Source of the DNA: Crocinitomicaceae bacterium
GTDB taxonomy: Bacteria; Bacteroidota; Bacteroidia; Flavobacteriales_G; Salibacteraceae
NCBI GenBank assembly: GCA_002707155.1
Contig: PAME01000024.1
Location: forward strand, 1-64,000
Reading direction: 5' to 3'
Length of the DNA stretch: 64,000 nucleotides
Numbering within the stretch: position 1 is the first letter of the stretch; each line of letters begins with the position of its first letter. Positions 57,780-64,000 of this stretch are shown here, in pieces. The translations under genes and the position numbers were made by a program. The notes under the pieces were generated by a model. That model was given only the letters and a program-made list of their open reading frames with translations, did no database searches and was not told the DNA's origin.

Positions 57780-57820
57780 CCCACTTTTTCCCACATAATT
57801 CCATTTTTTACCACTTTGTT
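57780..57820 (-). promoter_or_regulatory. MraZ operator: four TGG repeats at 10-bp spacing
   Basis: The plus strand has CCA at 57781, 57791, 57801 and 57811, exactly 10 bp apart. On the coding strand these are TGGTAAAAAA, TGGAATTATG, TGGGAAAAAG and TGGGAGAATT; the two nearest the gene have TGGG. Known MraZ operators are direct TGGGN repeats with 5-nt spacers, the same 10-bp period. The outer two are weaker (TGGA, TGGT). Confidence 0.8.
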
Positions 57821-57957
57821 GAAAACTTTAAACGTTTTATCATTTTATAGATTGATATACAGGTTGTTGGGTAAGCTTGAGTTGCCCGACTCAAGAAGGG
57901 ATTTTGTTTTAAAATAGGTGTTGATATTTCTATCCGTCTTATTGGATTTGGGTGGCG

Positions 57958-57985
57958 TTGATTTATTGTCAAATGATTATTTTTG
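57958..57985 (+). promoter_or_regulatory. Promoter of the alpha/beta hydrolase-engB pair
   Basis: TTG (57958-57960) is followed after 17 bases by TATTTTTG (57978-57985), a full match to TAnnTTTG. The ATG is 27 bases further on. It is separated from the divergent mraZ promoter by the operator and about 140 bases. Confidence 0.75.
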
Positions 57986-58011
57986 ATTCAATCAGAAGTT
58001 TAATATAACTC

Positions 58012-58776
58012 ATGCAAGACACGCTAAAGAAAGAAGGCCAATTTGAATACATTGAGGAAGGTGAAGGTCCGGTAATATTGATTCTTCACGGATTATTTGG
58101 CGCTCTCAGTAACTTTGTGGAGGTCGTTCCTTACTTCGCTAAAAAAGGCTATAAAGTTGTTATTCCGATTTTACCCTTGTATACATTGCCTGTAATAAAC
58201 ACGAATGTCAAGAACTTATCCAAGTTTCTTAGAGACTTTATTGAATATAAAGGTTTTGAGAAAGTGAATCTTTTAGGAAATTCCTTGGGAGGTCATGTTG
58301 CTTTAGTGTACACTTCAACGCACTTGGACAGTGTAGGAAGTATTATACTTACTGGATCATCGGGCTTGTATGAAAATTCTTTTGGAGGAACATTTCCGAA
58401 AAGAGAAAATTATGAGTTTATAAAACAAAAAGTAGAGTATACATTTTATGACCCAACTGTTGCTACAAAAGAATTGGTCGATGAATGTTACGAAGTTGTA
58501 AATGATAAGTCCAGAGCACTCAGGATTATAGCCTTAGCTAAATCTGCAATTCGCCACAATATGGCAAAAGAGCTAGAGTTTATGACAATACCTTCTTGTT
58601 TGATTTGGGGTAAAAACGATACTATTACTCCGCCAGAAGTTGCAGAAGAATTTCATAGCCTTTTACCTCAGTCACAATTGTATTGGATTGATAAATGCGG
58701 TCATGCTGCAATGATGGAGCAGCCACAAGAATTCAACAGAATTCTAGCTGATTACCTAGACTCACTATACAAGTAA
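58012..58776 (+). CDS. Alpha/beta hydrolase
   Basis: A 254-aa cytoplasmic alpha/beta-fold hydrolase with no signal peptide. The oxyanion region ILILHGLFGALSNF (22-35), the nucleophile elbow GNSLGG with S91, the acid in CLIWGKNDTITPP (Asp near 203) and the His in KCGHAAMMEQP (near 232) complete a Ser-Asp-His triad. The substrate cannot be read from sequence; family members include esterases and C-C hydrolases. It is followed after 15 bases by engB and shares its promoter. Divergence from the dcw cluster is a recurrent arrangement in Flavobacteriia as far as I recall. Confidence 0.85.
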   Translation: MQDTLKKEGQFEYIEEGEGPVILILHGLFGALSNFVEVVPYFAKKGYKVVIPILPLYTLPVINTNVKNLSKFLRDFIEYKGFEKVNLLGNSLGGHVALVYTSTHLDSVGSIILTGSSGLYENSFGGTFPKRENYEFIKQKVEYTFYDPTVATKELVDECYEVVNDKSRALRIIALAKSAIRHNMAKELEFMTIPSCLIWGKNDTITPPEVAEEFHSLLPQSQLYWIDKCGHAAMMEQPQEFNRILADYLDSLYK

Positions 58777-58791
58777 AAACATAAATTTTCC

Positions 58792-59406
58792 ATGAAGTTA
58801 AAGTCATTCACCTTTCTGAAAAGTAGTGAGAAAGTCTCTCAATGTCCAAGTGGAAAATTGCCGGAGTATGCATTTATAGGAAGATCTAATGTGGGAAAAT
58901 CGTCATTGATTAATTGTTTGGCTAACCACAAGAACTTAGCAAAGGTGAGTTCAAAGCCGGGCAAAACCCAGTTGATAAATCACTTTGAAGTGATTAGTGA
59001 AACTGATGTAGAGAAAATGTGGCATTTGGTGGATTTACCTGGGTATGGATATGCTGTAGTTTCAAAAAAGAAACGTGTTAAATGGGCCGGTTTTATTGAG
59101 GAGTATTTATTACAAAGAGAGCAGCTTACTAATGTTTTTGTTTTGGTTGACTCACGACTTGAACCACAAAAAATAGATCTGGAATTTATTCAATGGCTCG
59201 GAGAAGAAGGACTTCCGTTCAGCATTGTTTTTACAAAGATTGATAAGAATAAAACGCAAAAACTGAAGACCAATATTGAAAACTACCGTAAACGACTTCA
59301 GGAAGATTGGGATGAACTTCCCGTAATGTTTTATACCTCAGCAACAGAAGGTGAGGGGAAAGCTGATTTGTTAGGATATATCGATAAAGTAAATATGTCG
59401 CTTTAA
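58792..59406 (+). CDS. engB: Ribosome biogenesis GTPase YihA/YsxC (EngB)
   Basis: EngB is a small GTPase needed for 50S assembly. The P-loop is GRSNVGKSSLIN (30-41), G2 lies in SSKPGKTQLINHF, G3 is DLPGYGYAVV, G4 is TKIDK and G5 is TSATEGEG. The length of 204 aa is standard. The stop overlaps the end of gldC on the opposite strand by four bases, so the two transcripts converge with no terminator between them. Confidence 0.96.
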   Translation: MKLKSFTFLKSSEKVSQCPSGKLPEYAFIGRSNVGKSSLINCLANHKNLAKVSSKPGKTQLINHFEVISETDVEKMWHLVDLPGYGYAVVSKKKRVKWAGFIEEYLLQREQLTNVFVLVDSRLEPQKIDLEFIQWLGEEGLPFSIVFTKIDKNKTQKLKTNIENYRKRLQEDWDELPVMFYTSATEGEGKADLLGYIDKVNMSL

Positions 59407-59735
59407 GAGCGCTCTATTATTCCCATTTCTTCTCCAAAATATCTTGCAAATTCGCGGAGTTGGTGAGCCATTTTTCCTTCTCCGGTGCTGCGTTCTAATG
59501 CATCACTCATTGTAAGGAACGTCTGATGATAAAGTATTTTCATATCATCAGTTGTCATGTCCTTAGTCCAGAGGTCAATTTTTAGCGTATTTTTTTGTTT
59601 GCTATCCCAAATCGATAAAAAGGCTGCGTCACAGTCTCCGGACTCATCATTTTCTGTTGATTTCCAAGCCATTTTATCTGGAACACTATTTTCATCCAAT
59701 TCAACGTCAATTACTATTTGAGATTTTTTTGCCAT
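59403..59735 (-). CDS. gldC: Gliding motility protein GldC
   Basis: A 110-aa soluble protein that matches GldC in full: KSQIVIDVELDENSVPDKM, AWKSTENDE, KNTLKIDLWTKDM and DDMKILYHQTFLTMSDALER in order. In Flavobacterium GldC raises the efficiency of gliding but is not essential; its biochemical role is unclear. Its start overlaps the gldB stop by one base, and gldB-gldC near nadE is a conserved neighbourhood in gliding Bacteroidota. Confidence 0.93.
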   Translation of the reverse strand: MAKKSQIVIDVELDENSVPDKMAWKSTENDESGDCDAAFLSIWDSKQKNTLKIDLWTKDMTTDDMKILYHQTFLTMSDALERSTGEGKMAHQLREFARYFGEEMGIIERS

Positions 59736-60751
59736 TACTTTTTGGGTTTGTAGTTTGATGCATTGAGAATTCCTTGAGCATCTTTATTGTTCATTAAATC
59801 AATTGCTGAAACCTTTGGGTTATTGTCCATGTACATTCGTACGATTTGCCAGCCAAGCCAGTTTCCAGTTCTTGCAGGGGATGCACGGTCAAAGCCAGGG
59901 GTAAAAGGGCCTTCATTTACGTATTTGAAATAGTCTCCTTTAATTTGACTGAAGAGCAATTTTTCATTTACAAAATGACCCCACATTGCCATTTCATTGT
60001 CTTTGCACCACTTTAATTGTTCAGCAGAATATCCAATTTTTGTTTCATCGTTAGTACCGGGAAGTAAAAGATCCAACAAGTACAAAATTTTTCCCTCGTA
60101 GATGATTTCATCAATCATGGAGTTAGAACTATCTGGCTTTAAAAATTCAGTTGTTACCCAACCCGTCAGTGCATCGCTTACTATGTTTTTTCTTTCGAAT
60201 GTCGTTTTGCGGTAAGCTGGAAATTGAACAGACGCGTAATAAGGATAATTAGCGCCAAGGTACATGTCTAAGCCTATTGCAAGTGTTTTTTCAGTAGCTG
60301 CAATTTTATAGGTAAACCCTGATATTATTGTAACAATTTCAGGGATAGTTCTATTTGGAAACAACACACTATATCGCTTAAATGCACTTGTTAATGATTG
60401 AGTCTCAATGGAGAAATCATGGTATTCTTCAGTAACATCTTTTGCTACTTTGCTAATATCCGTATCGTAAACAAATTGCTTATAAGCATTGGGTAAGGCG
60501 GGGTCGCCAATTGCACCAAGGTTTAGCATATCTTCAGTATACCGTGAAAAGAATTCGCCATACTGTTGAGATAGCATAGGGATTTTAATTTGCATGGTTT
60601 CATCTTGAGCAAAGAGTTCCTTGTCCAATCGCGAAATTTTCAATTCTAGGTTTACCTTGGTAATGTCAATTTCTTTTTTCTTATCAGCGCAAGACGTTAT
60701 TAAGATTATGCTTATGAAAAGTTTAGAAATATGTCTGTAAAAATGAGGCAT
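59735..60751 (-). CDS. gldB: Gliding motility lipoprotein GldB
   Basis: A 338-aa lipoprotein whose signal ends ILITSC at about residue 21. The mature part begins KKKEIDITKVNLELKISRLDKELF and continues with MLSQQYGEFFSRYTEDML and IGLDMYLGANYPYY, the GldB pattern. GldB is required for gliding and chitin use in Flavobacterium johnsoniae and stabilises the motility machine in the envelope. Some weak similarity to Zn-peptidase-like folds is known for the family, but I see no HExxH. A perfect -7 box lies 32 bases upstream. Confidence 0.92.
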   Translation of the reverse strand: MPHFYRHISKLFISIILITSCADKKKEIDITKVNLELKISRLDKELFAQDETMQIKIPMLSQQYGEFFSRYTEDMLNLGAIGDPALPNAYKQFVYDTDISKVAKDVTEEYHDFSIETQSLTSAFKRYSVLFPNRTIPEIVTIISGFTYKIAATEKTLAIGLDMYLGANYPYYASVQFPAYRKTTFERKNIVSDALTGWVTTEFLKPDSSNSMIDEIIYEGKILYLLDLLLPGTNDETKIGYSAEQLKWCKDNEMAMWGHFVNEKLLFSQIKGDYFKYVNEGPFTPGFDRASPARTGNWLGWQIVRMYMDNNPKVSAIDLMNNKDAQGILNASNYKPKK

Positions 60752-60782
60752 TCAGTATCTATAATTGCATTTAAACGCTGCG

Positions 60783-60790
60783 CAAAAGTA
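60783..60790 (-). promoter_or_regulatory. -7 box of gldB-gldC
   Basis: The minus strand reads TACTTTTG, an exact TAnnTTTG, 31 bases before the gldB ATG. The nearest TTG upstream is too far for the usual spacing. The box is within 11 bases of the divergent barrel gene start at 60801, so the two promoters interlock. Confidence 0.55.
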
Positions 60791-60800
60791 GCGAAGCATC

Positions 60801-61586
60801 ATGAATAAGTTAGCACCAAAAAGTGTCATTCTTTCTGTTGGGTTTCTAATATCAGCTTTCCTGTTATCATCAACGCTTGATGCTCAAGAACGTAAGTTTA
60901 AATTTGGTTTAGCAGCAGGGCCCTCTATTTATTGGCTCAATACAAAAACGGAAGGTTTAGAAAGCACTCAAACTAGTGTTTCTTTTAATTATGGTTTATA
61001 TGCAGACTTTAGACTTCAAGGAAATGACAATTATTTTGTGAGTACCGGAATAATGATTCAGAACTATGACTATAACTTAAGCTATGCTGGTGCAGTTTTA
61101 AATTCATCAAAGGTGCTGACTGCAAGTACAGTCGAAAATGAAATCGGATTAAATTATTTGGAGATTCCAATAGGAATTAAAATGCGGAGTGACGAAATAG
61201 GCTACTCTCATATTGCAGGTTGGTTTGGGTTCGGAAGTGGCTTTAGGATTAATTCAAGCCAAAACTTAACGGAGTCATTCTTAGAAGTAGGCTCTGCAGA
61301 AATGAATGAAACAAAGGTCAATGATGCTAGTTCATTTTCTCAAGCAGCTAAATTTAGCTTAAAGATAGGGGGAGAATGGGAGCGAAGAATAACCGGAGAG
61401 ACATTCTTTGTAATTGGTTGTACCTTTGAAAATGGATTAACGAATATATTAAAAGGTGATTCTTACGCTGTTAATTCTAATGGAAACACAGACTTGGCTC
61501 AAACAAATGTTTCGTTAGCCAAAACTGGTCAGGCATATAAGGCTTTACCTCGTTCCATCGTTATACATTTGGGGGTCTATTTTTAA
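60801..61586 (+). CDS. Outer-membrane beta-barrel protein, PorT-like family
   Basis: A 261-aa exported protein with a signal peptide ending SSTLDAQ (about residue 28). The mature region begins RKFKFGLAAGPSIYWLNTK and shows alternating barrel strands: NYFVSTGIMIQNYDYN, NYLEIPIGIKMRSDEIGY, KFSLKIGGEWERRI and VIHLGVYF at the C-terminus with terminal Phe. The order fits the outer-membrane protein beta-barrel family that includes PorT, but orthology to the T9SS PorT is not shown. It is 15 bases upstream of nadE and divergent from gldB. Confidence 0.75.
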   Translation: MNKLAPKSVILSVGFLISAFLLSSTLDAQERKFKFGLAAGPSIYWLNTKTEGLESTQTSVSFNYGLYADFRLQGNDNYFVSTGIMIQNYDYNLSYAGAVLNSSKVLTASTVENEIGLNYLEIPIGIKMRSDEIGYSHIAGWFGFGSGFRINSSQNLTESFLEVGSAEMNETKVNDASSFSQAAKFSLKIGGEWERRITGETFFVIGCTFENGLTNILKGDSYAVNSNGNTDLAQTNVSLAKTGQAYKALPRSIVIHLGVYF

Positions 61587-61601
61587 TCAAACGACAAATT
61601 A

Positions 61602-62393
61602 ATGCAGTTACAGAACACCAGTGATTTTATTACAAATTGGTTGAAAGCCTACAATTTAAAGGCAGAAACTAAAGGTTTTGTCATTGGTATCTCCGGAGGA
61701 ATCGATTCTGCTTTAACGAGTACACTAGCCGCTCAAACAGGTGCAGAAGTGTTATGTGTTTCAATGCCTATTCACCAAGAGGAATCTCAATTAAAAAGAG
61801 CGAATAATCATATAGAAGGTTTAAAGAGTCGGTTTTCTAATGTTCGTTCTTTGGAGGTCGATTTAAGCGCTATGTACGATGGTTTTTTAAATACAATCCC
61901 ACAAATTGAAAAAAGTGAGCAACGCGATTTAAGTTTAGCAAATTCTCGTGCTAGGCTTCGTATGACTACCCTTTACTATTTTGCTGGTATTGAAAGCAAG
62001 TTAGTATTAGGTACTGGAAATAAAGTGGAAGACTTTGGCGTTGGTTTTTACACTAAATACGGTGACGGAGGAGTTGATTTAAGCCCAATTGCCGATTTAG
62101 TGAAAAGTCAAGTTTTTGAATTGGCCGATTATATCGGTGTTGGAGAAGAAATTTTAACTGCTCCGCCGACTGATGGACTTTGGGGCGATGATCGAACCGA
62201 CGAAGATCAACTTGGAGCAACTTATGCAGAATTGGAATGGGCAATGGGTTTTCCTAAAGGTCAAAGTCATCAAGGTTTGTCTAAACGACAACAAGAAGTG
62301 TTGGGCATTTATAACCGACTTAATACAGCTAATCAGCATAAGATGAAGCCAATACCCGTTTGTGAAATTCCAGAAGCTTATTTAATTAGCTAA
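61602..62393 (+). CDS. nadE: NAD(+) synthase, ammonia-dependent
   Basis: NadE amidates nicotinic acid adenine dinucleotide to NAD. The N-type ATP pyrophosphatase loop SGGIDSALTS starts at residue 31, with NSRARLRMTTLYYFA, LVLGTGNKVEDFGVGFYTKYGDGGVDLSP and the LWGDDRTDEDQLGATY loop following. There is no N-terminal glutaminase domain, so free ammonia is the expected donor at 263 aa. The stop overlaps the bcp stop region on the other strand by eight bases. Confidence 0.95.
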   Translation: MQLQNTSDFITNWLKAYNLKAETKGFVIGISGGIDSALTSTLAAQTGAEVLCVSMPIHQEESQLKRANNHIEGLKSRFSNVRSLEVDLSAMYDGFLNTIPQIEKSEQRDLSLANSRARLRMTTLYYFAGIESKLVLGTGNKVEDFGVGFYTKYGDGGVDLSPIADLVKSQVFELADYIGVGEEILTAPPTDGLWGDDRTDEDQLGATYAELEWAMGFPKGQSHQGLSKRQQEVLGIYNRLNTANQHKMKPIPVCEIPEAYLIS

Positions 62394-62841
62394 TTTCCTC
62401 CAGCGCTCGAATTGCATTTTTAACATGGGCGCTAAGCTCAAGTTGGCTATCTGTAATCTGTATTATTTTTCTGTCTTTTCCTACAACAAAGGTTACTCTA
62501 CCTGGAATTAACCCAAAAAACGAAGTTTTAATTCCTGCCCTAATTCTAAGTTTACCTCCTTTGTCCGTCAATAAAGGAAAGTTTAGTTGATGCTTATCCT
62601 TAAAGTTTTTATGAGATTTTTGGTTATCACTACTTATTCCTACAACATTGGTCTTAAGTGAGTTAAATTGTTCATAGGAGTCTCGAAACTCACAAGCTTC
62701 TTTTGTACAACCTGAAGTGTTGTCTTTCGGGTAAAAGAACAACACAGCTGGACCTTTTTCAAGTATAGTATTTAAACTCAGTAACTCTCCATTTTCATTG
62801 GTCAATTCAAACTCTGGGAAATAATCTCCTACCTTTTTCAT
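62386..62841 (-). CDS. bcp: Thioredoxin-dependent thiol peroxidase (BCP-type peroxiredoxin)
   Basis: A 151-aa peroxiredoxin that reduces hydroperoxides. The peroxidatic cysteine is C45 in KDNTSGCTKEACEFRD, with the second cysteine C50 five residues on, the atypical two-Cys arrangement of the Bcp/PrxQ group. VLFFYPKD precedes it and FPLLTDKGGKLR and GRVTFVVGKDRKI follow. It lies 31 bases after the natural end of pfkA on the same strand. Confidence 0.95.
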   Translation of the reverse strand: MKKVGDYFPEFELTNENGELLSLNTILEKGPAVLFFYPKDNTSGCTKEACEFRDSYEQFNSLKTNVVGISSDNQKSHKNFKDKHQLNFPLLTDKGGKLRIRAGIKTSFFGLIPGRVTFVVGKDRKIIQITDSQLELSAHVKNAIRALEEIS

Positions 62842-62872
62842 ACCAACTATACAATCTATTGAGCTAAGGGGT

Positions 62873-63844
62873 TTATATTGTGAGGTCTTCTTTTATGTGA
62901 AACAGATGCTGGGGCAATGGTTTAGTTTTTGAAATCGTATCTGAAACAGGAGTCTCAATGATTTCATTATTCAGCACACCTACCATGATGTCAGACTTAG
63001 TCGCTAAGATTGCCTCAACAGCAGCGTGGCCAAAACGACACCCCAATACCCTATCAATTGCTGAAGGCCTTCCTCCACGTTGAACATGTCCGAGAATTGT
63101 TACTCATGTATCGTATTGGATGTATTTTTCTTTCACTTTTTCAGCAATTGCATACGCGCCTCCGCCATCATCACCCTCGGCAACAATTACAATTGATGAG
63201 TTTTTTCTATTGGTTTGTGCTTTTTCTAAGCGAGCGATTAAGTCATCAACATTTGTGGCAGTTTCTAGAAGTAAAATTTCTTCGGCGCCAGTTGCAATTC
63301 CGGTTGTAAGCGCAATATAACCTGAGTCTCTCCCCATTACTTCAATAAAAAATAATCTATTATGCGATGCTGCAGTGTCTTTAACTCGATCAACGGCTTC
63401 TATAACAGTATTGCATGCGGTATCAAACCCTAGCGTAAAATCGGTGCCGAATAAGTCATTGTCTATCGTTCCTGGAATACCAATGTAATGAACAGCATAT
63501 TCGTTGTAAAAAATAGACGCTCCTGCAAAGGATCCGTTTCCTCCAATTACAATTAAGCCTTCCAAACCTTCTTTTTTGACATTCTCAAACGCTTGTTTTC
63601 TTCCTTCAGTGGTTCTAAAGGCTTTACTTCTGGCAGATTTTAAAATTGTTCCTCCACGTTGCAGAATGTTGCTTACATCTCTAGTTCCTAGGTCTTGGAA
63701 TTTCCCTTCAGTTAAACCGTTAAAACCTTCTATGACACCCACAACTTGAATTCCTTTTGATACTCCTGTTCTAACAACAGCACGAATAGCTGCATTCATT
63801 CCTGGGGCATCTCCTCCAGAGGTTAAAACACCAATTTTTTTCAT
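62873..63844 (-). pseudogene. pfkA: 6-phosphofructokinase gene with an in-frame TGA at the F6P-binding Arg codon
   Basis: The frame from 63844 matches PfkA: SGGDAPGMNAAIRAVVR (9-25), GTIDNDLFGTDFTLGFDTA (125-143, catalytic Asp128), MGRDSGYIAL. It stops at TGA (63104-63106) after YIQYDT. The same frame then continues with VTILGHVQRGGRPSAIDRVL to a TAA at 62873, giving 323 codons in total, the normal PfkA size. In relatives the codon at the stop is Arg (E. coli R243, which contacts fructose 6-phosphate), so CGA to TGA by one transition explains it. The E. coli D103 position is Asn here (GGNGSFAGA). A 246-residue product would lack the H249/R252-equivalent residues and part of the substrate site. 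This is nonsense mutation, sequencing error or readthrough. Another pfk elsewhere in the genome may cover the function. Confidence 0.85.
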
Positions 63845-63869
63845 GAGTTTTATTTAGAGTATAAAGATA

Positions 63870-64000
63870 TTAAATCATTGCTCTGAGGCTAAAAATGAAA
63901 TTTCTTCCAGGTGCAGAAATTCCACTCGAATAGGGCCGGTAGTGTTTGTCTAGAATATTTTCAACGCTGAAATTCGCGCTTAGGTATTTATTGAAAGCGT
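63870..64000 (-). CDS. C-terminus of a TonB-dependent receptor (truncated by window edge)
   Basis: The last 42 codons visible read NFSVENILDKHYRPYSSG, then ISAPGRNFIFSLRAMI and a TAA. The segment N-x-Y-R-P-Y-S-S-G-I-x-A-P-G-R with a short barrel strand and hydrophobic final residues is the standard end of TonB-dependent outer-membrane receptors. The substrate cannot be judged from this piece. It ends 25 bases upstream of pfkA on the same strand. Confidence 0.75.
   Translation of the reverse strand, partial: AFNKYLSANFSVENILDKHYRPYSSGISAPGRNFIFSLRAMI

Noticed and set aside
63104..63106. UGA in pfkA read as a recoded sense codon (selenocysteine or Trp)
   Set aside because: TGA ends other genes here in overlapping stop-start pairs (porV2 at 681, the gene at 38961), Trp is written TGG, and no selenocysteine hairpin is evident.

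Overview
The window comes from a Bacteroidota genome, most likely a Flavobacteriales or related marine gliding lineage (inference). The sequence is AT-rich and promoters follow the Bacteroidota TTG / TAnnTTTG pattern. It carries type IX secretion system (T9SS) and gliding genes (porV2-like, a porU2-like fragment, PorP/SprF, gldB, gldC), T9SS type A and type B sorting domains, and a long-tailed FtsZ. I saw no tRNA, rRNA or CRISPR array by eye.

Layout. 1-590: right part of an IS6-family element. Its end lies inside a porU2-like gene directly downstream of porV2, leaving only the signal peptide and about 11 more codons. 1.9-7.6 kb: pssA, the prs-rplY-pth operon, a PKD lipoprotein and gdhA with a clear terminator. 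7.7-35.2 kb: a minus-strand run of six tightly packed genes, about 27.5 kb, all for exported proteins: an outer-membrane barrel, a 2453-aa repeat protein, an FN3 protein, a 3034-aa PKD/Ig-like protein with a type A tail, a 1900-aa Ig/PKD protein with a type B tail, and a PorP/SprF protein with a coiled-coil/SPOR-like extension. This is the best candidate in the window for an undescribed surface or adhesion system.

35.4-41.6 kb: kbl, two tail-collar paralogs, decayed scraps of further collar and START-domain genes, a two-gene membrane pair whose second gene is frameshifted at a T7 tract, and a START-domain gene. 41.6-57.8 kb: a compact dcw cluster on the minus strand, mraZ-rsmH-ftsL-ftsI-murE-mraY-murD-ftsW-murG-murC-ftsQ-ftsA-ftsZ, followed by yqeY and the START gene. 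It is preceded by four TGG repeats at exact 10-bp spacing, a probable MraZ operator. 58.0-62.8 kb: an alpha/beta hydrolase, engB, gldC-gldB, a barrel protein, nadE and bcp. 62.9-64.0 kb: a pfkA reading frame of normal length broken by an in-frame TGA at the position of the fructose-6-phosphate-binding arginine, then the C-terminus of a probable TonB-dependent receptor.

How the parts fit: T9SS parts and substrates dominate the accessory part of the window. The 3034-aa and 1900-aa proteins carry the two known classes of T9SS sorting tail, and the adjacent PorP/SprF protein is the kind of partner type B substrates need. Four genes appear damaged (porU2-like, the IS transposase, the membrane gene at 38 kb, pfkA), which is many for one window. 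Mutation and sequencing error cannot be separated here without reads.
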